Shown here piece after piece: positions 1 through 7,600 of a stretch of DNA of 64,000 nt. The DNA comes from Hyphomonadaceae bacterium (GTDB lineage: Bacteria; Pseudomonadota; Alphaproteobacteria; Caulobacterales; Aquidulcibacteraceae). A model generated the notes under the pieces. It saw only the letters and a program-made list of their open reading frames with translations, searched no databases and had not been told where the DNA came from. The position numbers were made by a program, and so were the translations under genes. The stretch covers positions 1-64,000 of the forward strand of contig JAHBYF010000001.1 of the NCBI GenBank assembly GCA_019636095.1. Reading direction: 5' to 3'. Within the stretch, counting starts at the first letter, position 1; every line of letters begins with the position of its first letter.

Positions 1-1023
1 GAACCCGAGCGCACGCGTGAGCTGGAAGCGGCCCATTCGAGCCAGCGCGTCACCGGACGTCTGGTTGGCTTTGAACGTCTGGGCGAGGACGCGCGCGGAC
101 CGCAATTGATCGGCGTGGAAGGCATTGACGGCAGGTTCTGGACCGCGCGCGTTGCCGGCCCTGAAGATCTGCGCGGGCTCGCCGATGTTGAGCGCGGCGC
201 CATCGTCGAGATCGAGCGCGCAACGCCGGGCTTGAAAGCGTCGGACCGCACGATCTGGGAGATCGCGCAGGCAAACGATCTCACCTATTCGACGGCGCTC
301 CACCGGCAAACGCGGCCCACCGATCGCGCGAACTACATCGAAATGCACGAACGCAGGCTCGAAGCGCTCCGGCGTGATGGCGTCGTTAGCCGCGAGCGCG
401 ACGGCACGTTCTATCTACCCCACGACTACCCTACCCAGGTCGCGATGCGCGAAGGGCGAGGCGGACGCGAAAGTGCTCGCGTGACGCTGATCGATCCCCA
501 CGCGCTGGAGCGGCAAACCGCGTATCCCGGTCCGACTTGGCTCGACCGCATGGCGGACGGGCGCGAAGACAAAAGTCAGATGCGCCGCGAAGGCTTTGGC
601 GCTGAAATTGGCAAAGCCTGGAAGCAGCGGGAAAAGACGCTGGAGAAGCTTGGCTTGGGTGAGCGCGGCCCAGATGGCTTCCAGGCCATGACCGGCTGGC
701 GCGACAGCCTGACCTCGCTTGAGCAGGACGCTCTTCGCGACCGCATCGAGCGCGACACCGGGCGGGTGGCGCATTTCGCGCGCGAGGGCGAGCGCGTGCA
801 CGGGCTCTACACGGGTCGCATCCATTTAGCCGAACAGAGCTTCGCGCTGATCGAGCACGACCGGACCGCAACGCTTGCGCCGTGGCGGCCAGCGATGGAC
901 CGCGCGCTCAATCAAGTGGTCGCAGGGCAAGTCAAAGGCATGAGTTTCGATTTCAAGTATGGGCGCGGCGCCGAGAAAGAGATCACTAAGGCGCTTGGGC
1001 TCGATATCGGCGGGCGCGGATAG
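1..1023 (+). CDS. Relaxase/mobilisation protein, DUF3363 C-terminal part (5' truncated by window)
   Basis: The frame is open from base 1, so only the C-terminal ~340 residues are present. The first in-frame start-like codon (TTG at 106) is internal. The protein reads through the blocks I associate with DUF3363, the C-terminal domain of VirD2-like relaxases of integrative and conjugative elements: GRLVGFERLGED, GVEGIDGRFWTARV, a central WLDR segment, and a closing GRIHLAEQSFALIEH...LAPWRPAMDRALNQVVAG block. Such relaxases nick the transfer origin; the catalytic N-terminal domain would lie upstream of the window. It marks the left part of the window as a mobilisable element. The family assignment rests on remembered motif similarity. 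Confidence 0.8.
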   Translation, partial: EPERTRELEAAHSSQRVTGRLVGFERLGEDARGPQLIGVEGIDGRFWTARVAGPEDLRGLADVERGAIVEIERATPGLKASDRTIWEIAQANDLTYSTALHRQTRPTDRANYIEMHERRLEALRRDGVVSRERDGTFYLPHDYPTQVAMREGRGGRESARVTLIDPHALERQTAYPGPTWLDRMADGREDKSQMRREGFGAEIGKAWKQREKTLEKLGLGERGPDGFQAMTGWRDSLTSLEQDALRDRIERDTGRVAHFAREGERVHGLYTGRIHLAEQSFALIEHDRTATLAPWRPAMDRALNQVVAGQVKGMSFDFKYGRGAEKEITKALGLDIGGRG

Positions 1024-1237
1024 CGTGGCGCCGTGGGTGCCCTACTTCTCCGCCGAGTCTATGAGTGACAGGGTGACGAAAGAGCTTTGCCAGAATGATC
1101 CCACAAGAGACAGTCGAATTGATCGCCCGAAATCATGAGTTCTTGAGCTTACCGCCCTGGATGAGCGCTCAGGGTAGCCCTTCTGCCGTTCACTTCAGAC
1201 CAGCGCGCGTGTAAAACTCGACGCGTGGAGGGCGAGA

Positions 1238-3124
1238 TTGGCCGACGTCTTCGTGTCATACAAACGAGACCAGCGGTCAGTAGTTGACGCGCTATCCGCG
1301 AAGTTGCGGATTCTCGGCTTGTCGGTGTGGTTTGACGCGAGCCTTAATGCTGGCGACGCGTTCAGTGACGAGATCGATCGCGAAGCGCAAGCTGCGAAAT
1401 GTGTGCTCGTGTGTTGGTCGCCAGAAGCACGAGAGTCTCGTTGGGTTCGATCTGAAGCAATGATCGGATTCGATCAGGATAAACTCGCCGCGGCCTACGT
1501 GTCTGGGCCGGATGATTTCTACGCACCCGCGCCCTTCAACACAGTCCATCTGGAGGACTTACGAGGATGGCTGCAATCACTGGATGACACGCACTCCGGC
1601 TGGCGCAGTCTGCTGCGCCGAATCGGAAAGCTCACACGACGACGCGATCTAGAAGCGTGGGGCGCACTCGATGCCCAAGCGACTGAGAACGAACTTCGGA
1701 CATGGCTTTCGAGTTACCCCGACAGCCCGGCGCTTTCGGCCATTCAGAATATGCTTCAAGCGCGCGCGGAGCAGAACGCCGAGCGAGCAAAACGAGAAAT
1801 TGAGGCGCGCGAGAAGAGAGATCGCGACAGGGCTGAGCTGGCTCGCAAGCGTGAAGCTGAACGTCGTGCTGCTGCCATGCAGTCCGCACGGCGTGAGTCG
1901 GAGCGGATCGAGGCAGAACGACGCGCCAGTGAAGCTGGGTTGAAGCAGTTGACGCAATTCCTGCTGCGCGTGGGGCTTTTTGTTGGAGTGGGCGTCGTTG
2001 TGCTGTTGGCCGTCGTCTTGGTACCAACCTTGATGGATTCATCGGCGACGCACACCAGCGTTGCTCACATTCGCACCGCGGACTTCAGAAATGTTGACTC
2101 GGTGCCAACACCTCTCTTGCGAGACGCCCCAGAGATTCTCGTTGAGGACGGCGCCTGCCCCGGAGAGGGTTGCGAGTGGGGTTTCCGATGGAGGGCGCTG
2201 AGAGATATTCAATCGTTTGAGGCGCCCCCGGCAACGTTAGGCACAACGGAAAGTGACCTCCAGTCCGCCGCTCTGATCCCAGAAGGAAGCTGGACCACAG
2301 CCGTAACCGCGCGGATAATCGCAAGACGGGCGAACATCGTCGCGACGACAGAGCATGAAGCCACGCCGTACAATCCCGCGATAAGGCAAGGCCAGGTTAT
2401 TGCCACCTACTACCACCTTGGAGAGGGATGCTTTCGCGCGTGGATAGAACAACGCTTTTGGACGTTGTGTGACTTGAGCGATGGCGGAAACGCGCAAGAG
2501 GAACTCTGGATCCAGGTGCGTTTAGCTGACGGTTCTCTCGTTTGGACGCGCGAGCAAGAGCACTCATTTATTTCGCAGAATGGCCTCGACTCTGATCTCG
2601 CCACGGTACTCGCCGACCTAAGCCTATCCTTCAATCAGAGACTTGAACGCGCCGACAGCTTGATTGCCCAAGGTGCAAATGTTCTCGGCGATGGGGGACT
2701 GTACGGATACGCACCAGTCGATGGGGTGGTCGCGTCCGGCGATCCGCGTGTCCTGCAGGCAATGCTTAGCCGAGGTCTCGATTTGTCGCGCGCCTGTCCA
2801 GTCAATGCGGCCGTTTCGCAAGCCAACAAAGACGGATCAGGCGCTATGCTGGAAGCCCTCTTCGCCAACGGGATGACGGTCGATTGCGTCTCGCGGGACG
2901 GGTCCGCCATCGTCAGCTTTCTGACCTTCGGTATCGAGACAAGAGACTATAGCGTTCAAAACGCCATTATCACTGCACGAATATTGGCAGCGCATGGTGC
3001 GCCGATAAACGCAGCAGACGCAGCGGGTCAAACGATCTTCAACCGCATCGACAGCGTTCGAAATAATCCAAGTCGTCTGACGCCCCTAAGGGAGGAACTG
3101 GAGCGGCTTGCGCAAGCTCAATAA
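1238..3124 (+). CDS. Membrane-anchored TIR-domain protein with C-terminal ankyrin-like repeats
   Basis: 628 residues from a TTG start preceded by GGAGGG. Residues 1-140 form a TIR domain: it opens with a typical VFVSYKRD strand and has the W-V-R-S-E segment near residue 72, whose glutamate is the usual NAD-cleaving residue of bacterial TIRs. Residues ~165-235 are a charged coiled coil rich in Ala, Arg and Glu. A single membrane helix lies at ~243-265, and the basic residues before it suggest an N-inside topology. The rest would be periplasmic. It contains a cysteine-bearing SH3-like stretch (~385-440) and ankyrin-like repeats (~475-620). Bacterial TIR proteins usually act in anti-phage defence by depleting NAD; here the likely trigger would be an envelope event. 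That role is inferred from domain order. Confidence 0.75.
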   Translation: MADVFVSYKRDQRSVVDALSAKLRILGLSVWFDASLNAGDAFSDEIDREAQAAKCVLVCWSPEARESRWVRSEAMIGFDQDKLAAAYVSGPDDFYAPAPFNTVHLEDLRGWLQSLDDTHSGWRSLLRRIGKLTRRRDLEAWGALDAQATENELRTWLSSYPDSPALSAIQNMLQARAEQNAERAKREIEAREKRDRDRAELARKREAERRAAAMQSARRESERIEAERRASEAGLKQLTQFLLRVGLFVGVGVVVLLAVVLVPTLMDSSATHTSVAHIRTADFRNVDSVPTPLLRDAPEILVEDGACPGEGCEWGFRWRALRDIQSFEAPPATLGTTESDLQSAALIPEGSWTTAVTARIIARRANIVATTEHEATPYNPAIRQGQVIATYYHLGEGCFRAWIEQRFWTLCDLSDGGNAQEELWIQVRLADGSLVWTREQEHSFISQNGLDSDLATVLADLSLSFNQRLERADSLIAQGANVLGDGGLYGYAPVDGVVASGDPRVLQAMLSRGLDLSRACPVNAAVSQANKDGSGAMLEALFANGMTVDCVSRDGSAIVSFLTFGIETRDYSVQNAIITARILAAHGAPINAADAAGQTIFNRIDSVRNNPSRLTPLREELERLAQAQ

Positions 3125-3331
3125 ATTGCGCAATCGCCACTGCTCAACTCTCGTGAATGTTGCACCCATGCCGCCAGAGATCGGCGCCGAGAAGAACTTA
3201 CCGTGTAGTTGCGCCACCCCAGCGAGCGCGGCTGCTCTACGTCCGAAGGTGCCTAAGCTTGTTCTGGACCGCGTCCGCTATCGCGCGCGTGCGTCGAGGC
3301 AACCTTCGAAAGTGCGCGCCACTTGAGAAAC

Positions 3332-3571
3332 TCACTTTTGCAAACGGACACCCGCGCCTTTTCCGTCGTCACTTGCGCTTATGAACTCAACGCCACCCAC
3401 TTCCAAGGCGCGCTTCACGGCGTCCACATTGGCGGCGCTGCTGCGACCCGGTCCCAACGCGCCCTCCATCCGACGGATCGTCGGTAGAGATAAGCCGGCC
3501 TGGCGCGCCAACTCAGGCTGAGTCCATTCGAGCAATGCTCTGCCCGCGCGGATTTGCGCGGCAGTCAGCAC
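3332..3571 (-). CDS. Small XRE/Cro-type helix-turn-helix regulator
   Basis: 79 residues with a GTG start. The N-terminal 35 residues match a Cro/XRE fold: AGRALLEWTQPELARQAGLS is followed by LPTIRRMEG, so the recognition helix holds PTIRRME. The C-terminus (VGGVEFISASDDGKGAGVRL) is the tail often seen on small XRE repressors of mobile elements. It is divergent from the gene at 3669, and the shared 97-base interval contains repeated GATCATTTT sequences and a good promoter. It is therefore probably an autorepressor that also controls the rightward small-gene operon. Confidence 0.8.
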   Translation of the reverse strand: MLTAAQIRAGRALLEWTQPELARQAGLSLPTIRRMEGALGPGRSSAANVDAVKRALEVGGVEFISASDDGKGAGVRLQK

Positions 3572-3576
3572 CTCGT

Positions 3577-3606
3577 GATCATTTTCTGATCTTGTGCGAT
3601 CATTTT
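3577..3606. promoter_or_regulatory. Candidate operator: direct repeat GATCATTTT with 21-base period
   Basis: GATCATTTT occurs at 3577-3585 and again at 3598-3606, exactly 21 bases apart, about two helical turns, with another GATC between them at 3588-3591. The palindrome TGATCA occurs at 3576-3581 and again at 3653-3658. The cluster sits just upstream of the GTG start of the XRE regulator and overlaps the rightward promoter, where a repressor would bind. Binding itself is inferred. Confidence 0.45.
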
Positions 3607-3609
3607 GTG

Positions 3610-3638
3610 TTGACCCATCGACGATCTCTTGCGATACT
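3610..3638 (+). promoter_or_regulatory. Sigma-70-type promoter for the rightward small-gene operon
   Basis: TTGACC at 3610-3615 and GATACT at 3633-3638 are separated by 17 bases, the optimal spacer. Transcription would start near 3645, giving a leader of about 24 bases before the ATG at 3669. The TGATCA palindrome at 3653-3658 lies in that leader. Confidence 0.55.
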
Positions 3639-3668
3639 AAAACAATAACGAGTGATCAGAGAGTTATC

Positions 3669-4148
3669 ATGCCCAAAGCTCATGCTTCTCGGGAAGCGAG
3701 CCTGTGCCCTGAAGGACTGTCCCGGCGATTGGTCGTCGGTGCCGCCACTGCGTCGCCTCTGCTGGGAATAGGGGCCCCAGATCCCGCGGTCGCGGCGTGC
3801 GAAGCCTACCTCGCACGACACTCTGAACAGCATCGCCTCGGGTGCCGCTGGCAGCAGATCGAGAGCCGCGCTTTCGCCGAACTCAACTGGCCGAAGCTCA
3901 ATCGCACCCAGCGGGCGCGCCATCGCGAACAGTTGGAGATGGACGCGCTCTACGACGAAATGGACGCGCTGCATGAGCAGAACCAAGCGTTACTCGCGTC
4001 ATTGCCGAGCATCGTCGCGACCACGCACTTGGGTATCTGCGGAAAGCTCGCCGTCGCCGCGATCGAAGCCTGCCCCGAAGATCATCCCCAACTGCACCAC
4101 CTGATCGCCAGCATATTGCGCGACTATCGCGCTCTGCATGGAGCGTGA
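3669..4148 (+). CDS. Hypothetical helical protein with twin-arginine-type N-terminus
   Basis: 159 residues from the ATG at 3669; an upstream GTG-type extension to 3594 would run through the promoter and was not used. Near the N-terminus is SRRLVVGAATASPLLG, which looks like a twin-arginine export signal although it is preceded by about 15 residues. The remainder is predicted helical and charged, with no family I recognise. Its C-terminal half aligns by eye with the protein at 4403-4864: GKLAVAAIEACPEDHPQLHHLI...RALHG against AKLSIAAEAIEPDDYPSAHRVL...RALQR. It is first gene of a tight operon, followed three bases later by a small membrane protein. Function unknown. Confidence 0.6.
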   Translation: MPKAHASREASLCPEGLSRRLVVGAATASPLLGIGAPDPAVAACEAYLARHSEQHRLGCRWQQIESRAFAELNWPKLNRTQRARHREQLEMDALYDEMDALHEQNQALLASLPSIVATTHLGICGKLAVAAIEACPEDHPQLHHLIASILRDYRALHGA

Positions 4149-4151
4149 CCC

Positions 4152-4403
4152 ATGGATTGGGGCTCGCTCGTCGGCAGCGTCGTCTTGCTCGGCTTCGTCG
4201 CCTTGGTGCTGCAGCTGCTGTGGCGGCTGTTGCTCGGCATCCTGGTCTTCGTCCCTCCCTCCTATGGCGGCGTGATCGCTGGCCACTTCGTTGGCGTCCA
4301 GTGCGATAGCGCTTGGCTTGGGTTTCTGTCCGCGATTGTGGCGGCGGGCCTGCTTAGTGATCTGGTTTACGCCTCACTGCGCGCTCTACGGAGCGCAGAC
4401 TGA
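4152..4403 (+). CDS. Small hypothetical membrane protein
   Basis: 83 residues starting at an ATG three bases after the previous stop. Two hydrophobic segments are visible: residues ~7-35 (VVLLGFVALVLQLLWRLLLG) and ~55-75 (LGFLSAIVAAGLLSDLVYAS). The stop codon overlaps the next ATG by one base, which suggests translational coupling. It lies between two paralogous proteins with twin-arginine-type starts, so the three may work together at the membrane. No family was recognised. Confidence 0.6.
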   Translation: MDWGSLVGSVVLLGFVALVLQLLWRLLLGILVFVPPSYGGVIAGHFVGVQCDSAWLGFLSAIVAAGLLSDLVYASLRALRSAD

Positions 4404-4864
4404 TGGCGCGCCTCTCTCGCCGCAAGCTAGTCGCCGGCATGAGCGCGGCGCCGTGGATCTCCGAACCGAAGCTGGCCAGGGCGGCTGCGACCGATCCTGT
4501 GCTCGTCTTGTGCGGTCACTATGCAGACCTCATACGGCACGGCGAGGCGCTGCTGCGGCGCTGGTCCGATCGCGAAGCGTGGCTCGGTAAGCATCGAGAC
4601 TGGTTCGGCCTAAGCGACGACGAGCAGAAGCGGCTCCCCGAAGCGCAGGTGCTCTACGCCATTGACGCGGAGTATGAGCGATGCACGCGCGAGTGTGTCC
4701 GCGTGTTGCGCCGCTTGCGGAACGTACCCGCGGTGACGGTCGCGGGCGCGATCGCCAAGCTTAGCATCGCGGCGGAAGCGATTGAGCCCGACGATTATCC
4801 CAGCGCACATCGCGTTTTGCTCAGCGCTATCGCTGATTTGCGCGCTCTCCAGCGTCGAGGCTAG
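4403..4864 (+). CDS. Hypothetical protein with twin-arginine-type signal, paralogue of 3669-4148
   Basis: 153 residues; the ATG overlaps the preceding stop by one base. The N-terminus MARLSRRKLVAGMSAAPWIS is a compact twin-arginine-type signal with a weak hydrophobic core. The rest is helical. A paired-residue alignment by eye with the product of 3669-4148 covers the signal, a DP...C...Y segment and the C-terminal 60 residues. The duplication within one operon suggests related but non-redundant roles. Function unknown. Confidence 0.6.
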   Translation: MARLSRRKLVAGMSAAPWISEPKLARAAATDPVLVLCGHYADLIRHGEALLRRWSDREAWLGKHRDWFGLSDDEQKRLPEAQVLYAIDAEYERCTRECVRVLRRLRNVPAVTVAGAIAKLSIAAEAIEPDDYPSAHRVLLSAIADLRALQRRG

Positions 4865-4870
4865 GGCGCG

Positions 4871-5251
4871 GTGGCAGACTGGCGCATCCACGGTCATGTG
4901 ATGGCCAAGCAGCGGTCCAGCTACGGTTTGCACATCGTTCTCTTTGCCAGACGGATTGAATTTAACGGCTTCTACCGTCGCAACATGCCCTATCTGTTGG
5001 TGCTCTGCCCTACCGGCGCCTTGAGCGCCGCGCTCGAATCGCAACTGCGCTTACGTGACATGGTTCATGTAGCTGGCGTCACCGAACCCCGCACTCGACC
5101 TCAATCGCCGATTATCGAGCGTGACTGGGACATGATCGTCACCGAGGCGCGCGTTCCGAGGTTCTCGAACTTCTGCCGACAACTATGGGCGCGGCCTCTG
5201 GCATGTGATTCAGGCGACGACGGAGATGATCCTCAGTCTTCATCGCCATGA
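4871..5251 (+). CDS. Hypothetical protein, last gene of the small-gene operon
   Basis: 126 residues from GTG at 4871; an internal ATG at 4901 is an alternative start. The middle (LHIVLFARRIEFNG, then QLRLRDMVHVAGVTEPRTRP and MIVTEARV) has the alternating strand pattern of an OB-fold, so a nucleic-acid-binding role is conceivable but not shown. The C-terminus is acidic (DSGDDGDDPQSSSP), as in many single-stranded DNA-binding proteins. It follows the previous gene by six bases and overlaps the convergent regulator gene by 19 bases. Confidence 0.45.
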   Translation: MADWRIHGHVMAKQRSSYGLHIVLFARRIEFNGFYRRNMPYLLVLCPTGALSAALESQLRLRDMVHVAGVTEPRTRPQSPIIERDWDMIVTEARVPRFSNFCRQLWARPLACDSGDDGDDPQSSSP

Positions 5252-5538
5252 TCGTTTGCTGCAGCTGGCAGATCGTCATTGGCAGCGGGTCGTCTTGGCT
5301 CGCGAGAAGATTGACTTGGAGCGCTCGCCTGCTGACGAAAGTAGCTGATGAGATCGGCGGGCTTGTAAACCGCGCGACGGCCGAGATGCATGCACACTGG
5401 CCCTCGCCCCTCACTGTAGAGCCGCGCAAGCGTCTGAGGCGCAATCGACAAGCCAAGATCAGTGAGGAATTGCGCGGCTTCCTTGCGTGGCAGCAGCCGC
5501 TCCAGTTTCGCGGTTCCATTGCCCATGTCGAACTCCAT
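5233..5538 (-). CDS. AlpA/MerR-like helix-turn-helix DNA-binding protein
   Basis: 101 residues. Residues 14-70 form a winged-helix excisionase-type domain: LLPRKEAAQFLTDLGLSIAPQTLARLYSEG, then GRRAVYKPADLISYFRQQ, the usual closing strand and helix of this family. The C-terminus is low-complexity and acidic. Proteins of this type act as excision directionality factors or regulators of integrative elements and fit the mobile-island context. An internal ATG at 5526 is an alternative start. The 500 bases upstream are non-coding and dyad-rich. Confidence 0.7.
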   Translation of the reverse strand: MEFDMGNGTAKLERLLPRKEAAQFLTDLGLSIAPQTLARLYSEGRGPVCMHLGRRAVYKPADLISYFRQQASAPSQSSREPRRPAANDDLPAAANDHGDED

Positions 5539-6051
5539 TCGAGTTACTCACAGTGGCGATGAGAATTCCGCGAGATTGCAACACGTCAACGATGCTCATC
5601 GAAAACGCGTGAGCATCAAATGCGTTGGGCTTTGCCACAATCTGCCGCACTTCCAAGGTGCACCCTGCGAGAAGAGTTGCGCGCGCAATGGCTTGCGCAA
5701 AAAGTACGGTGCGGCAAAGCCGTCTCAACTTGTTTCCCGTTTGCGCGCCACGCGCGAACTGTCGGAGGCGACCGATTTCAAGTAACGCGTAGAGTCAGGA
5801 ATGCTGCGGAATGCCACCGCGCTCGCGCGCGCCAAGGGCAAGCACTTCGCGCCGCGCTTACGCGCGCCCCTTGACCCGCACTGCGCGCGATGGCCGAGTT
5901 GAAAGCGTCGGGCCGCGGGGCGTCGCAAACTAAGAGGTCGAAGTCGCCTGCCGGCGGCATCGACCACGGGGCTGACGCCAGGATGAAGCGCGGCACGCGA
6001 CCAAGGCGGGATGAAAATCGATTTCGCAATCGCCTGGCGACAATGCTTGCC
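5539..6051. other. Non-coding, dyad-rich interval
   Basis: I see no convincing gene here. It holds an 8-base inverted repeat (GATGCTCA at 5591-5598 with TGAGCATC at 5610-5617), a 12-base palindrome TTGCGCGCGCAA at 5677-5688, and arms GGCTTTGCC (5628-5636) and GGCAAAGCC (5713-5721) with nested TGCCGCAC and GTGCGGCA. A 58-codon frame at 5890-6066 runs into the 3' end of the CBASS gene and is probably fortuitous. The dyads may be a control or transfer region. Confidence 0.4.
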
Positions 6052-6972
6052 TCAGAACCCAAATAGCCCCGAATTCCTGACGCCGGGAATGTCTCGCGCG
6101 ATCTGATCGACCGGATTATTGTGATCGGTGAAAATGCGGTGCTCTCGGATGCGGAAGTGTTCGCTGATCTCCGGCCGGATCCTGCGGTAAAAGAGCCAAT
6201 CCTTGGCATAGGCCTGCACAACGATGTTGAACGCCTCGACTTCGGCTGCGTCCACGACCAGCGTTGTGAGGCGCGGTTCAACGCCAAAGGCCATCGGTCG
6301 GGAGTAAAGCACGGCGATCTGAGGTGTGAGTGGCACGAGCATGCGCGGGCTGATGGGTGGCGTGGAAACGCCGGTAGCGGTGTTGTAGAACCCATCGCCG
6401 AAGATGAACTCGCCTTCCTTTGCATAGAGCGCAACCAGCTTGCCGCCGCGTTTGCAGGCGTCAGCGATCATGCGCTGGCAGTGCCGCATGTTCATGGCTT
6501 CAAGAACATGACGCTCATCCGGCTCAAGCGGCCCGCGCAAATGAAAGGCGGGCGCGACGGCCGCGGCGCGGAATTTCGGGCTGCGGACGGCAAGCGACAC
6601 GAGGCTCTCGACCAGCTCGCCGAACTGCGCATCGGTGACGGGCTGGGTGAGAAAGCGTTCCGTGCGCCGCGGCGGGCGCTCGGCCCGCTGGCGTTCCAGG
6701 GTTTCAAGCCAGGCGACAACACGTGGCAGCGCGCTGTCGGCGGCATCGAAGGCATGCTCGAAGGACTCGTCCCACGGCGAGGGCTTGCCCTTGCCGAGTT
6801 TGATGATGTGTCCATTGCCGATAACGCCGATATTCGCCGGCGGCGATTTGAACTCGCGGCCATCGGCGCCAATGACGTTGATAAGGCCATCCGCGTCGCA
6901 CCAGTGCGCGGAAAGGCACTCGGGCCACCAGTGGTGGCGCTCCTTCAGCTTGCCTTTGCGCGCGGCGCTCAT
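6052..6972 (-). CDS. DUF4238-like protein, third gene of the CBASS operon
   Basis: 306 residues, third in a minus-strand operon after the CD-NTase and Cap15 genes (13-base gap). The N-terminus, KERHHWWPECLSAHWCDADG followed by LINVI, resembles the opening HH-x-x-P...F motif of DUF4238, a family of uncharacterised and often defence-linked proteins. The body continues with an FD...LE helical region and a conserved-looking C-terminus (FTDHNNPVDQIARDIPGVR). No catalytic site or ancillary CBASS domain (Cap2/E1-E2, Cap3/JAB, Cap4-type nuclease) is recognisable. It could be an accessory regulator, a second effector, or an independent defence gene sharing the promoter. The DUF match is from remembered motifs. 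Confidence 0.6.
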   Translation of the reverse strand: MSAARKGKLKERHHWWPECLSAHWCDADGLINVIGADGREFKSPPANIGVIGNGHIIKLGKGKPSPWDESFEHAFDAADSALPRVVAWLETLERQRAERPPRRTERFLTQPVTDAQFGELVESLVSLAVRSPKFRAAAVAPAFHLRGPLEPDERHVLEAMNMRHCQRMIADACKRGGKLVALYAKEGEFIFGDGFYNTATGVSTPPISPRMLVPLTPQIAVLYSRPMAFGVEPRLTTLVVDAAEVEAFNIVVQAYAKDWLFYRRIRPEISEHFRIREHRIFTDHNNPVDQIARDIPGVRNSGLFGF

Positions 6973-6985
6973 GCTGTCCGTCCTT

Positions 6986-7597
6986 CTACCGCGCGCCGAC
7001 GATATGGTGCGTGCGCCGCGTGAGAGCGATGCTGCCCGCCGTGCCGCGGTCGGTGAAATAGCGCCCGGTCAGCGCATCGCGATCGCGCTCGGGATCCATC
7101 TCAAGGCAAGCAGCGCCGTCATGACGCGGGTTTTCTTTGGCGAGTTCAGGTGGCGGGCGCCCTTCGTAGCCATACCAGATACGCACCTTGTGGGCCCGGC
7201 GATCAATCTCGACCACAGCGCGCGTTGAATGCGACTCTAGCTGATCCGATTGCAGCGTGACCGTCACATCAAACAGACCCTGTCTGATCCAGACGGTGAC
7301 CGGGCGTCGCGGCGCGCCATCGTCCACCGGGACAGCCTCCCCGTCCCAGGTGCCGTTGAGATCGGGGAAGAGCCAGCGATTCAATATCGGCACGAGGCGC
7401 CACACCGGCCGCCACAGCACCTGCGCGAGCGGGATGATGATGATCGTGATGATGGTCGCGGCCAGCGAGACGAACCAAAGCTGTGGCCGCGCTTCGCCCG
7501 TGAACCATGCCGACATGGCCGCAGCGATGGTGGTTGCGATCACGCCTAGCGCCACGACGATCATGATTTGCACGGAACGCGGGACGAGACTCCACAT
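6986..7597 (-). CDS. cap15: Cap15-type CBASS effector (2TM plus beta-barrel)
   Basis: 203 residues. Two hydrophobic helices lie at ~9-31 and ~41-63. A strand-rich soluble domain follows, starting at LFPDLNGTWDGE (~75-90), the signature opening of the 2TM beta-strand-rich CBASS effector family. In known systems the beta-barrel binds a cyclic dinucleotide, the protein oligomerises in the inner membrane and the membrane is disrupted, killing the infected cell. The gene lies three bases downstream of a CD-NTase gene, the expected enzyme-effector pair, which strongly supports the call. Length agrees with the family's usual ~200 residues. Confidence 0.85.
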   Translation of the reverse strand: MWSLVPRSVQIMIVVALGVIATTIAAAMSAWFTGEARPQLWFVSLAATIITIIIIPLAQVLWRPVWRLVPILNRWLFPDLNGTWDGEAVPVDDGAPRRPVTVWIRQGLFDVTVTLQSDQLESHSTRAVVEIDRRAHKVRIWYGYEGRPPPELAKENPRHDGAACLEMDPERDRDALTGRYFTDRGTAGSIALTRRTHHIVGAR

Positions 7598-7600
7598 GGG

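Noticed and set aside
5890..6066. 58-codon plus-strand frame ending in a basic segment
   Set aside because: No ribosome site, overlaps the CBASS gene's 3' end, and has no recognisable family; only noted within the non-coding interval.
6121..7023. 300-codon plus-strand frame across the DUF4238-like gene
   Set aside because: Antisense to a gene that sits in a tight CBASS operon; its translation has no recognisable domain.
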